Shown here piece by piece: positions 8,281 through 18,600 of a stretch of DNA of 64,000 nucleotides. The DNA comes from JADJPO01 sp963724535. Its GTDB lineage: Bacteria > Actinomycetota > Actinomycetes > Actinomycetales > Kineosporiaceae. The stretch's first letter is position 1. Each line of letters opens with the position of its first letter. Position numbers and translations under genes: made by a program. The stretch is from contig CAVRVD010000014.1 in assembly GCA_963724535.1 (NCBI GenBank), positions 463,910 through 527,909 on the forward strand. Reading direction: 5' to 3'. The notes beneath the pieces were generated by a model. It had not been told where the DNA came from. It did no database searches and saw only the letters and a program-made list of their open reading frames with translations.

Positions 8281-10232
8281 CGGCCCCCACGCGGGGAGGC
8301 CGTGGGGAGATCAAACCCCGACGGGGGTCATCCGAGGACGCCGTGCGCAAGATGGCGACGATCCTTCGCAGGCTCGAGCAGCGCAGGGACGAGAGGTCGC
8401 ATTTCGCGGACAAACTGGCCACGCTCAGGGCGGCGGGTCTGCTCGCGGTCGCCGGAGAGGAGGCCCTGCTCGCGGCCGTCGACGACAAGATGCGGCAGAC
8501 GGACGGGATCCTCGTCAACCTCGAGCGGAACGAGGTCACGGTCGAGCAGGCGCTGAAGAATCTCGACGCAGTCGCGCAGGGCTACGAGTGGAGGGTGATC
8601 GAGGGGGTTCAACCCGACCTGGACCGCAAGATCGCCGAACAGAACAACGTCCTACTGCACCTGCAGTCCCAGGTCGACGGTTGGAAGACACGCCTGGAAC
8701 CGGTTCGCGCCAGCATCGACGAGGCGCTCACGGTGCGGGCGCCTGTTGCTCGGGAGCGGGCCGTGGTGGAGCGAATGGCGGGACTGGTGGCGGCGGCCGA
8801 GCGCGCCTTGTCCGACCGGCGGTACCTCGACGCGTACGAGCCTCTGCGTCGTCTGGAGCCGTCGAGCGCAACGCCGGCCTCCGAGGAAGAACCACCGCAA
8901 CCCAGGGCGTCCGTCCCGACCCCGGACGAGTCGCCCGAAGGCGTTGCGCAGCGCGTGCGGGCCAAGGTGGCTGCGACGCAACGCTTCAGCGGCCGTGCCG
9001 AGGTGCTCCTGCTGCACTCGGCGGCCGAGGGGCTCCACACCTACACGGTCCTGCTCCGGACGCCCAGTGAGGTGGGCACGCAGGGGTTCAGCATCCAGGA
9101 CTCGAGTTCCCTCGTCGACCAGGACCGGGCGTACATGCGTGATGCCATCTCCCGAATCACCAAGGCGGTCGACAGCGCTATCGCGCGCAGCTTCCGACCG
9201 GCAACTGAGAGCGTCGGGGCCCGGAGCGCCACGGTCGCGGCACCGGTGGTCCCCGCCGCGGCGGCGATCCGTGACCTGCGGCCGCAGTCGCCCTCGGGCG
9301 AGGACGCGACCCCGGACGACCTGTCGACGTTGGTGCGTGACATGGGCAAGGTGATGTTCCGCCTGATCGCACCGGACCGGATGCGCGAGTATCTGTCCAA
9401 CAACCCGTGCTCGCTGACCATCACCACCGACGATCTCGAGCTCCCCTGGGAGCTGATGTACGACGAATCGCTTGAGGGCCCCGCATCAGAGGCAGGTCTC
9501 GGTTTCCTCTGCCTGCAGCGACCGATTGCGCGGATGCCGATGGGTCGGGCCTTTCCACGCCAGCGCCCCGTGGCACGCCGCACGGACAAGTTGCGCTTCC
9601 TGTTGATTCACTCCGACCCCGACCGCAATTTGATGGCGGCGGGATCAGAGGTCCAGAAGATCAAAGAGTCGCTGACCTCCGACCAGGTCGGCAGGGAAAA
9701 TGTCGACGTGACGGTGCTGGGGCCGGACGACATCACTGGCGAGGCGCTCAACCGGGCGCTCCTCGGCGGCCGCTACGACGTCATCCATTTCGCTGGCCAC
9801 GCCAGCTTCGACGAGGCGAATCCCGAGCTCAGCGGATTGATCCTCAAGAACCACGAGCGATTCCTCTCACAGAAGATCCAGCGCTTCCTCGAAGGGCAGC
9901 CGCTCGTCTTCCTGAATGCCTGCCAGACGGGCCGCACCGCGAACTCCGATGCACCCCAGAGCGTTGGTGAGTATTTTTGGAGACCCGCCGAGGGCCTTGC
10001 CTCGGCCTTCCTGTACGGCGGGGCGCTCGGTTGCGTCGGGTCGCTGTGGCCCGTGTACGACGACCCCGCGGCAGAGTTCGCTATTGAGTTCTACAAGCAG
10101 GCGCTGGAGGGACAGATGCTGGGCGAGGCCATGCGGACGGCGCGACGGGTGACCCGCGAGAGATACTCGGACTCCATCACGTGGGCCTCGTTCGTCCTCT
10201 ACGGCGACCCGACCTATCGTCTGGTGCGGTGA
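8277..10232 (+). CDS. CHAT-domain protease with N-terminal coiled coil
   Basis: A 651-aa protein starting inside the previous stop (ATGA). Residues 20-195 are strongly helical with heptad-like Leu/Glu/Arg spacing, suggesting a coiled-coil oligomerisation or sensor module; 200-340 is a Pro/Ala-rich linker around a small globular part. The CHAT domain occupies about 350-651: LPWELMYD at 389-396, H508 in VIHFAGHASF, C549 in LVFLNACQTG, then GCVGSLWPVYDDPAAEF and WASFVLYGDPTYRLV, the standard end of the family. Both dyad residues are intact. Only 4 nt separate it from the caspase gene. Confidence 0.9.
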   Translation: MTAPTRGGRGEIKPRRGSSEDAVRKMATILRRLEQRRDERSHFADKLATLRAAGLLAVAGEEALLAAVDDKMRQTDGILVNLERNEVTVEQALKNLDAVAQGYEWRVIEGVQPDLDRKIAEQNNVLLHLQSQVDGWKTRLEPVRASIDEALTVRAPVARERAVVERMAGLVAAAERALSDRRYLDAYEPLRRLEPSSATPASEEEPPQPRASVPTPDESPEGVAQRVRAKVAATQRFSGRAEVLLLHSAAEGLHTYTVLLRTPSEVGTQGFSIQDSSSLVDQDRAYMRDAISRITKAVDSAIARSFRPATESVGARSATVAAPVVPAAAAIRDLRPQSPSGEDATPDDLSTLVRDMGKVMFRLIAPDRMREYLSNNPCSLTITTDDLELPWELMYDESLEGPASEAGLGFLCLQRPIARMPMGRAFPRQRPVARRTDKLRFLLIHSDPDRNLMAAGSEVQKIKESLTSDQVGRENVDVTVLGPDDITGEALNRALLGGRYDVIHFAGHASFDEANPELSGLILKNHERFLSQKIQRFLEGQPLVFLNACQTGRTANSDAPQSVGEYFWRPAEGLASAFLYGGALGCVGSLWPVYDDPAAEFAIEFYKQALEGQMLGEAMRTARRVTRERYSDSITWASFVLYGDPTYRLVR

Positions 10233-10236
10233 CCAC

Positions 10237-12801
10237 ATGACACGACGCGCGCTGCTCCTGGGCAGCCAGACCGGTGGGCTCTCCGGCGTTCACGCCGACG
10301 TCGAGCTCATGCGCACCACGATGGAGGCGCTGGATTTCCAGACCACGGTGCTGACCGACTCGGCGACACGTGACCGTGTCCTCGACGCCTACCGCGAGCT
10401 GGTGTCGGGGACGGCCGACGGCGACGCCGTCCTCGTGTACTACTCTGGACACGGGGCACGGTTGCGCAACCCGTTGGCGGGCCACGACGGCGACGAGGCA
10501 GCGTACGTGCAGTTCATCGTGCCGACGGACTTCGACGACGCTCCGGAGGGCGAGTTCCGCGGCATCTTCGCGGAGGAGCTGAGCCTGCTTCAGGCCGAGT
10601 TGACCCGTCGAACGCCCAACGTGACGACGGTGCTGGACTGCTGCCACTCCGCACGGATGTCCCGTGACGCCTCACGACTGCCGCGCGCTCGGGACGTCCG
10701 GGGCCTCATCTCCATGGACGCAGTCGCCGCCGCTCGGAAGACCGTTCGCAATCTCGTCGCGGCCCACTCGAACCTCGGAGGCGCCTTCCATGCCGACGCG
10801 AACCCGTTCGCGGTGCGTGTCGTCGCGTGCGCGCCGGACCAGAGCGCGTACGAGGTCGATCTCCCCGACGGCACGCGGCACGGGGCGCTGACGGCGGCGT
10901 TGGCTCGAATGCTGGCCGATCGGTCGAGGCGTCGGTTCACCTGGCGAGAACTTCTGGATCACCTCCGCCCAGCGGTGACGGACCTCTCCGAGTTTCAGCG
11001 GCCCGAGATCGAGGGCCCGGTGGATCGCTATGTCTTCACCAGCCACGAGCGCAAGGCCGACGGCGTCCTTCCCGTCGTCGTGGAGGCCGGTGAGGCCTAC
11101 CTCGATGTGCCCTCGTTCTTCGGCCTCGGACCCGGCGACCTGTTCGACCTCGTGGCCGACGGCGATCGGGACGCCCGGCTGGCCTCCGCCGTGGTCGCCG
11201 ACGTGGTCGCCGGTCGCCCGCATCTGGTGTTGCGCGACGGTGAGTTGGGTGGACGGACGACGGGTGTCGAGGCATGGCCGGTCCGAGTCGCCTTCGGACG
11301 GCGACCGGTCGCGGTGGTGCCATCGGACAACCCGGCCGGCCAGCAGGTGGTCGCAGCTCTTGCCGCGTCGACGCACACCGTGGTCGTGGGGTCCGATGCG
11401 CCGGGCATGTTGGCCCGCGTGGACGTGGGGGACGAGGGCTTTCGCCTGTGCGACGCGGCGGGTGAACCGTTGACCTCCCAGGCACGGTCGATCGACGCCG
11501 CTTCTCTGACGTCCCTACGGCGAGACGTCGGACAACTCGCCCGCGCGGCGCACCTGCGTGATCTGTCCTCCGGAGTGGACGCGGCAGCCTTGCCGGACGA
11601 CGTGGTGGTCGAGTACTTCCGCCTCGCCATGGACGGGGAGACACCCGCCGAGTTGACCGTCGAGACGGGCGAGCACCTCTTCGACGGCGACCGGATCGTC
11701 GTCCGACTGCGCAACACCGGTAGCGAGCAGCGATTCGTCTCCGTGTTCGACATCGGTCTGCGAGGGGCGATCACTCACCTGTCGACATCAGAACCCTCGG
11801 GTCTCACGCTCGCCCCAGGCGACGTCTACGATCTGGGCCGCACGTCTGCTGGGGCGTTGACCGGGATCGAAGTCTTCTGGCCCGACAACCTTCCACGTTC
11901 CGGGCCGAGGCCGGAGAGCATCGTGGTGCTGATCATGGATCGGCGTCAGGATCTCAGAGTGCTGTCCCAGACGGGCGTGACCCGCAGCGCCGGGCAACCG
12001 CTCTCGGAGCTGGAACGACTCACCGATGCGCTCTCTTCGGGGCTGCGCGACGCGAGACCGCTGGTGGCCGGGCCGCAGCCGGTTCGATACCGCGTGACGC
12101 GGCTCGACATCCTCCTTCATCCACAACGACGCGGCGACGCGCGGGAGCCCGTCTTCGAGATCGACAACAGGCCGGATCCGTCCTTCCGGTGGATGACACC
12201 ACGCTCCTCGGTCTCGGTGCCCGATCGCGTGGCCGTCCGGCTGTCAGAGGTCGTGGTGCACTCCAACAGGGCAATCCTGCGTTCGCGCGTGCGCGTCGAT
12301 GCAATGGTGATCACCCGAACCTCGGGCCCGGCGGCCGTTGCTCCTCCCTACCAGGCGGCTACCGCACGCTTCGATCGCGTGCAGGACGGTGACCGATTGC
12401 CATTGGACAACCTCCTGCTCTACGAAGGACCCGTCTTCGACTTCCTCGACGTGGCGATCTGGGTCGCCCGTGACGAGCAGGCGGAGCTGGACCTCGCGGA
12501 CCTCTTCAAGCGCGAGATCGGTAAGGAGGACGTCGGGACCGCCCTCGCGACGCTGGCCGGACTAGCCGTGGCGGCACCACAGGCGGCTGTCGCCGTCGCA
12601 GCCGTCGCAGCCGTCGCGACCCTGGTGCGCACCGGAGCCGCTCTGCTCGACAAAGCCGTCGGCAAGAGCATCGGTGTGTACCGCACCTCGCTGCTGCCGT
12701 GCGAGCGGTTCGGTGCAGGCGACCCGGTGGCGCGACACCCCGGCTCCGGTCTGCTGCGTGCTCAGGACATGTCGTTCGCATTCGAAGTCGTCGCATCGTG
12801 A
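10237..12801 (+). CDS. caspase-family (C14, metacaspase-like) protease
   Basis: An 854-aa protein. Residues 1-280 are a p20-type caspase domain: RALLLGSQTGGLSGVHAD, catalytic H72 in VYYSGHG, and C136 in VLDCCHSA (D134-x-C-H-S). The middle (about 470-600) has beta-rich sequence like DUF4384-type domains (VRLRNTGSEQRFVSVFDIG, LTLAPGDVYDLG). Residues about 768-805 are an Ala/Val-rich hydrophobic run that could insert in, or pack against, a membrane. No NTPase or death-fold is attached. Position between two CHAT genes with 4-nt and 18-nt spacers argues for a common complex or cascade. Confidence 0.87.
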   Translation: MTRRALLLGSQTGGLSGVHADVELMRTTMEALDFQTTVLTDSATRDRVLDAYRELVSGTADGDAVLVYYSGHGARLRNPLAGHDGDEAAYVQFIVPTDFDDAPEGEFRGIFAEELSLLQAELTRRTPNVTTVLDCCHSARMSRDASRLPRARDVRGLISMDAVAAARKTVRNLVAAHSNLGGAFHADANPFAVRVVACAPDQSAYEVDLPDGTRHGALTAALARMLADRSRRRFTWRELLDHLRPAVTDLSEFQRPEIEGPVDRYVFTSHERKADGVLPVVVEAGEAYLDVPSFFGLGPGDLFDLVADGDRDARLASAVVADVVAGRPHLVLRDGELGGRTTGVEAWPVRVAFGRRPVAVVPSDNPAGQQVVAALAASTHTVVVGSDAPGMLARVDVGDEGFRLCDAAGEPLTSQARSIDAASLTSLRRDVGQLARAAHLRDLSSGVDAAALPDDVVVEYFRLAMDGETPAELTVETGEHLFDGDRIVVRLRNTGSEQRFVSVFDIGLRGAITHLSTSEPSGLTLAPGDVYDLGRTSAGALTGIEVFWPDNLPRSGPRPESIVVLIMDRRQDLRVLSQTGVTRSAGQPLSELERLTDALSSGLRDARPLVAGPQPVRYRVTRLDILLHPQRRGDAREPVFEIDNRPDPSFRWMTPRSSVSVPDRVAVRLSEVVVHSNRAILRSRVRVDAMVITRTSGPAAVAPPYQAATARFDRVQDGDRLPLDNLLLYEGPVFDFLDVAIWVARDEQAELDLADLFKREIGKEDVGTALATLAGLAVAAPQAAVAVAAVAAVATLVRTGAALLDKAVGKSIGVYRTSLLPCERFGAGDPVARHPGSGLLRAQDMSFAFEVVAS

Positions 12802-12819
12802 CGACGGCAGGGAACCGGC

Positions 12820-15582
12820 ATGGACACGACCTCTGAGCAAGACAGACAGCGGGCCGGCGCACTCAATGCCACCGCCGAACGGCTGCGGGTCTCCGGTCGC
12901 TACGCCGAGGCGGAGCCGTTGTACCGGGCGGCGCTGGACATCTACGACCGCCGCTCTATGCGTTCCACCGTTCCGGCTGCCATCTGCCAGGACAATCTCG
13001 GCACACTCCTCGCCGAGACCCATCGCTTCGCGGAAGCCGTTCAGCAGCACCGGCAGGCGCTCTCGGTGTTCGCTCAGCACCCGGACAACCCCATCGACTA
13101 CGCCATCTGCGCCAACAACCTCGGGATGGCGTACGCACTGTCGGGCGATCACCGAGCGGCGGAGCAGTACCTGTCACAGGCAGAAGCTGTGCACCGCGGG
13201 GCGGGCAGCGACGGGCTGGCATACGCGGGCGTACTGGTCAATCTTGCCCGAATCTCCGTCGAGAACCCGGAGGGTGGCGATCTGGCGGCCGCCGAGCGGC
13301 TCCTTCTCCGGGCGATGGACATCTGCCACCGGGTAGGTCCGGACGGCGAGCACCTCGTCGTCCAAGCCGCCGCGGCGTACGGATCCGTCCTGACGTTTCA
13401 GGGGCGGCTTGCCGAGGCGAAAGCGGTCCTGGAATCGGCGGTCGAGGGCGCTGTCCTCCTGCTGGGGTCCGCTCATCCGGACGCGCAGGTGGTTCGAGCG
13501 AACCTTGCTGACGTGTATGGGCGACTGGGCGAACAGGCACGAGCCGTCGAAGACCTCACGGGGCTCCTGACGGAGCTCACCGAAGCTGAGACCAGCTCTG
13601 GCCCCCTGCTCGAAGCCGTCCGCGTGAATCTGGCCCGTCTCCACGAGCAGGCGGGCCGCCCGGAAGCAGCGTTCCCGCTGCTGGCCGCCGGAGTGGAAAG
13701 CGAACTTCTACGGCTGCGGGATCTCACCCGCATCGCGACGCGACAGGAGGCAGCCGCAGCCCTACGGCACAACAACGAGTACTTCGTGACCTTCTTGGGT
13801 TTCGCGGTCCGCCAGCGCGACCGACTGACGCACGCTCCTGGGATCGCCTTGCAGTTCTGGATGGAGCGGCGTGCCCTGGCCGCGGACGTGCTTGCAACGC
13901 TGGTCCGGCCGTCCGACGACACCGTGCCGCCGGAGGCCAGAGCCGACGCAAGGCGGCTCGGCGAGCTGAAACGGCAGATCGACGCGGACGTTCGAATCTC
14001 CTCCGCCCGGTTCGTACGGTCGCTCGATGAATGGATCGCCCGCAACGAGCGGTTGAACGTGCTCCGGGCTGAGGCGGAGGATATCGAGCGCCGCTTGGTT
14101 CCGATGCTGCCGGGGCCGGTCGTCAGTTCGTCGGGCTCAGCTGTGGACCCCGCGCGCCTTGCCGCACTGTTGTCGGAGAGGGACGTTCTCCTGGAGTGCT
14201 GCGCCCTTGCTCCGGGCAGCAGACCGGAGACCGCCCACGCCGCTCAGGACTCCCGGCTGGTCGATCGCGCGTACGTCGTCTTTGTCGTCCGCGGGGACGA
14301 GGGAGGCCGGGTCCGCCTGATCGAGCTCGGAGCCGCGCCGATCCTGGAGAAGCTCGTCGCCGATTTCGGCGAAGCGCTGCGTTCGGGAGCGGACGGGCGC
14401 GACCTCGCGGCCCCCACCACCACCGGCGCGGCGCCGAGCGATGACGTGGAGCCCCAACTCCGAGAAAGACTCGCCTCCGGATTGACGGCGCCACTTCAGG
14501 TCGCGCTGGCGGGAGCTGACCATGTCGTCGTGTGCCCGGACGGCGCGCTGTGCGTGGTTCCCTTCCAAGCACTTCCGAGTCCTGGCGGTCAGGGCTACTG
14601 GGTCGACGACTATCAGGTCGACTACCTTCCTTCGGCTCTCGACCTGCTCGAGCGGACGCACCCGGCACCACGCCAGGGTCCCGTCCTCATCGGCGCTCCG
14701 CGCTACAGCCTCGCCCCGGGCGTCGACGGACCGTACCGGCCCCTCGAGGGCGCCCGGGCGGAGGTAGTGAAGATCGCATCACGGCTGGGCGTGGAACCGC
14801 TACTGGAGGAGAAGGCGACCAAGGCCGCCGTCACCGCTCTCCACGGTCCTGTCCTTTTGCACATCGCCAGCCACGGCTTCTTCGACGACAGATACGGCGG
14901 AGTCTCCTTCATCCAGCACGAGACAGGCGTCTTTGAGGACGACCCTTACGCGGATCCGGAGTTCACCAGGCTCGCCCGGCTCGTGGGTGCCGACACCCGA
15001 CCACCCGTGAAGTCGGTGACGGTGACCGATGGCGGCCCGTACCGTGACGAGCCCGGTGCGCTGCTGCTCAGCGGTGGCCTCGCTCTCGCCGGGGCCAACG
15101 ACCACTGGGAACAGCGCCGCTCGGCACGGTTCGCGAATCCGGAGTCCTTCGAATCCGGCGAATTGCTGGCCGCCGACATCGTGCAGCTCGACCTGCGCGG
15201 CACTGCCCTGGCCGTGCTGTCCGCCTGTGACACCGGCCGGGGGCAGATCATCCCGGGGGAGGCTGTGTGGGGACTGCAGTTGGCCGTTCGACTCGCTGGT
15301 GCCGCGTCGGTCGTCATGAGCCTGTGGCGGGTGGACGACGACGCGACCGCCGAGCTGATGGACGCGTTCTACGATCGGATCCTGCACGGCCTGTCGGTCG
15401 GAGCCGCGCTGCGCGCTGCGTCGAAGGCAGTCCGCTCTCACGCGCCTCACCCTCGCTACTGGGCTCCATTCATCTGCCTCGGCGATTCGCGACCGCTCGT
15501 GGCTCAGCTTCTCAATAGGGCGGGCCCGGCGACGATCGAGCCGAACTCAGTGAGCGGTCGCACCACCCCCTGCCGCAGCTGA
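12820..15582 (+). CDS. TPR-CHAT protease
   Basis: A 920-aa protein. The N-terminal 300 residues hold at least six tetratricopeptide-like repeats (for example RYAEAEPLYRAALDIY, RFAEAVQQHRQALSVF, LAEAKAVLESAVEGA). A helical linker leads to a C-terminal CHAT domain with H685 in LHIASHGFFD and C803 in LAVLSACDTGRG, then VVMSLWRVDDDATAELM and HPRYWAPFICLGD. This is the architecture of the type III-E partner TPR-CHAT (Csx29) and of many other TPR-CHATs, but no Cas gene or CRISPR array is present here. AGGGAA lies 6 nt before ATG 12820. Last gene of the operon; the next gene is convergent. Confidence 0.9.
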   Translation: MDTTSEQDRQRAGALNATAERLRVSGRYAEAEPLYRAALDIYDRRSMRSTVPAAICQDNLGTLLAETHRFAEAVQQHRQALSVFAQHPDNPIDYAICANNLGMAYALSGDHRAAEQYLSQAEAVHRGAGSDGLAYAGVLVNLARISVENPEGGDLAAAERLLLRAMDICHRVGPDGEHLVVQAAAAYGSVLTFQGRLAEAKAVLESAVEGAVLLLGSAHPDAQVVRANLADVYGRLGEQARAVEDLTGLLTELTEAETSSGPLLEAVRVNLARLHEQAGRPEAAFPLLAAGVESELLRLRDLTRIATRQEAAAALRHNNEYFVTFLGFAVRQRDRLTHAPGIALQFWMERRALAADVLATLVRPSDDTVPPEARADARRLGELKRQIDADVRISSARFVRSLDEWIARNERLNVLRAEAEDIERRLVPMLPGPVVSSSGSAVDPARLAALLSERDVLLECCALAPGSRPETAHAAQDSRLVDRAYVVFVVRGDEGGRVRLIELGAAPILEKLVADFGEALRSGADGRDLAAPTTTGAAPSDDVEPQLRERLASGLTAPLQVALAGADHVVVCPDGALCVVPFQALPSPGGQGYWVDDYQVDYLPSALDLLERTHPAPRQGPVLIGAPRYSLAPGVDGPYRPLEGARAEVVKIASRLGVEPLLEEKATKAAVTALHGPVLLHIASHGFFDDRYGGVSFIQHETGVFEDDPYADPEFTRLARLVGADTRPPVKSVTVTDGGPYRDEPGALLLSGGLALAGANDHWEQRRSARFANPESFESGELLAADIVQLDLRGTALAVLSACDTGRGQIIPGEAVWGLQLAVRLAGAASVVMSLWRVDDDATAELMDAFYDRILHGLSVGAALRAASKAVRSHAPHPRYWAPFICLGDSRPLVAQLLNRAGPATIEPNSVSGRTTPCRS

Positions 15583-15679
15583 AGGGGCGCCCGCTCATCG
15601 CGCTGAATGTCGGCGACGCGGACGGTCTGCCATTCCACCCCGGCCGTCCTTGCACCCTTGTCGTCGGGGGCCGGGCAGC

Positions 15680-18600
15680 TCAGCTTCGATCGGCGTCGCC
15701 GGTCATCAGGCGGTTGCGTGGGCAGCCGAACAGGATGACTGATGCCCAGGTGGGGTCGTTTTCCTCGAAGGCGTGAAGCTTCGCTCGGCGCAGGGACTCG
15801 CCGACCGAGTGGCCTTGGACCAGCAGTCCGTAGAACCTCTCCGCGAGCCGGCGGGAGCCGTCGTCGAGTATCGGCCACATGCTGCCTATGTAGTTGAGGG
15901 CGCCGGCGTCGATGAAACCGGCGGCGAGCCCGCTCCAGGCGCGGCCCAGTCGTTCGTCGTCGCCCACCCGGGCGGCACCGGACTCGCAGGCGTTGCCGAA
16001 CACGATGGGAGCCGCGCTCGCGAAATGTGGAATGTCACGGGCACGCAGCAGGCCTTGCTGAAAGACGAGACCGGTATCGCCCGCCGTGCTGGCGGAGTAG
16101 CGGCCATGACCGCAGAAATGGATGATCGCTGCGCCCGGGACGGCGGACAGGAACTGGTCGCGGTCGTTGGATCCGGTCACCTCGGTGACGTCGACTCCGC
16201 CTGCGTGCGCCAAGAGGGCGCCCACGTGCCGGGCCTCTGCTGCTGCCTCCGGCAGGGGCCGGTCGGCCAGCGCGCCGGCCGCGTCCGTCACAACAGCGGA
16301 CGCGCGAGGGTCACGCATCACCTCCTCACGCAGCGCCGCCGCCCTAATCAGGGACTCCAGGGCCGGGACATCCGGTGCCGTGAGCCGCCCGAGGGCATAC
16401 CGTGTGGCCAACGGCGGCGAACCTGCCAGCTCGATCGGCGACGTCATCCGGTTCGACACGAACGCGAGGTAGGTCGGCGCAAGTGTCGCCAGTGACTGCT
16501 CGAGTTCGGCGAGGGCTGCGGTTGCCGGGACAATGTCGCCGGCAGGGGCCGCGTGAGCCGACAGTGGACGGGCGTCGCGGGTAAGCCTACGTTGGGAGGC
16601 GCCCGACAGAATGTCGGCGGCACGACTGCGCGTGTCCGCGGAAAAGATGCTGTCGTCGTCGATCAGCAGCAGCGGGGAGCCCAAGGTCGCGGCGTAGCTC
16701 GCGGCGAGAGCGGCGGCACCCCGCTCGGCCGGCGCCAGACTGGCAACGACGGCGTAGGCTGCGGGTTCCATCCGGCGCAGGAGTAGTTCGTCGGCCGCGC
16801 CGACAGCTTCGGCGGCCCGCACCGTGAGGACGCCCGCCTCGTGGTCGGTGCGGGCGCGGGCCGCGAAGTGCATGGCGATCTCGCGCGTGTCGCCCGGCAG
16901 TCGATCCACGGTGAGATCGGCAGGCGTGTGCCTGCAGCCGTCGACGGCGAGGGTTCGCGCACCGAGCACGCTGGCGACCTGCCAGGCAAGCGGTTGGTCG
17001 GGCAGCAGGAGGGCGCCGAGATGCCGGGCGTACGGCGTGCAAGCCAGCACCAGCCCGAGGTCCTCTGGGACGACGATGGCCGGACGGATCACCAAGGGGC
17101 GCCAGAGCGAATCCTTGATCCGGTCGGACAGCGAACTGGGCCCAGGGAGGTCGACGAACGTCTCAGTCTGTCCGTTCACCGTACGTGTGCCGGCCGACCC
17201 TGCCGAGTGGTAGTGGATGGGGAGATCTGCGGATAGTTCGCGATAGCGGGAGACGATGTCGCCAAGCGTGGCCGGGTTGGGCAGCCGAGTCAGCCCGCGC
17301 CGCATCCCCACCGGGTCGCCGAGCAGCTCGAACTCATATCCAAAGCTCGCCGTCGGGATGTCCTCGATGGGCAGGCGGCGGAACGCCACGAGATCGGCGA
17401 CGAGCTGGAGCGCCGCCGGTGCCAGGTGCCGCGGCGCGACGACGACCTGGACGAGCGGCGAGTCGTCGAACGGCAGGTCGACGGATCCGGCGACCGCGAA
17501 GACCGGCGCGGCCTGCCGGTGTTCGATGCTGTCCCAGCGACGGTTGACGGCTTCGGCGGCCCGCCACGCCTCGTCCCCGTCGACAATCCACGTGACGTCA
17601 CGGCGCGGGTCTGTGGCCGCGTCGAGCAGGTCGTCGGCGGCGTCGTCGGTAGCGGGAACGCCGACCAGCACCACGTGCCGGTGCGACGAGTCGCGGATCT
17701 CCGCGCGAAGCCGGGCGTCCACGACGTCCAGGTAGGGCAAGAGTTGGACGTGTGCCCGCATCATCGTGCTGGGAACGCCGAGCGCGGGCGCGACCACGGT
17801 GGAGAGGGCGGCGGCGCAGGCTCCTGCGAAGATGTCCCCGGAGTCAACCACGACGGTCAGGTCGGCGTCCACCACCGCGGGCGCCGTCCGTACGGCGACG
17901 CGCACCTCGGCCGTCAGCCGCAGCCGGGTTCCTTCTGTTGTGGCATTCACCTCGGCACCAGCCGCGCGGTCGCCGGAGTCGTCGTCACCCGCGGGGAGAT
18001 CATCGGTGGAGATCTCGATGGTGAGCCCTGGCGCGTCGAGAACGGCGACGTCACCGCGAGCGAGAGCGCCGCCTTGCCTGCGCATTCCGCTCGACTCACC
18101 CGCCTCGCCCGGCGAGACGATGCCACGGAGGGTGAAGGGGAAGGTGAGGTCTGGTTGAACACCCCGGGCGGGGGCGATGTGCATGACCCAGACGTCCCAC
18201 CCGGCCGCCGGTAACCGTGCCACCAAGAAGGTCGCATCGCCGCCGCTGAGCGTTCCGACCAGCACAGGTATCGCCGCCGGCGTCCCGGACCAGTCGAACT
18301 GAGGAAGGTGCCCGGCGACGGCGACGGTGCTGTTGCGCTTTACCCAGGACGCCTCGCGCAGCTGCACCGCAGCGACGGGGGAGTCCAGCCCGGCGATCGT
18401 GAACGAGCGGCCCTGCGATGGCAGCACTATCTCCAGTCCGGCCGGGTGCGGTGCCACCGCGAAACCGTTCACGGACAACCGATCACCGGACCGCGAGACG
18501 GAGTACCAATCGGCGTACGGGCGTGCGAACGCGCGAAGGATCGGGTCCGGTCCGCGCCGCAGGGTCTGGGCGTCTGTCGCCACGGCCGCAAAGTCGTCGG

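Noticed and set aside
12820..15582. TPR-CHAT as a type III-E CRISPR (Craspase) component
   Set aside because: No Cas7-11-like effector, Cas1/Cas2 or repeat-spacer array is present anywhere in the window.
15583..15679. Rho-independent terminator between the convergent CHAT genes
   Set aside because: Only a 7-bp CCCGGCC/GGCCGGG pair with a 23-nt loop and no T-run; too weak to call.
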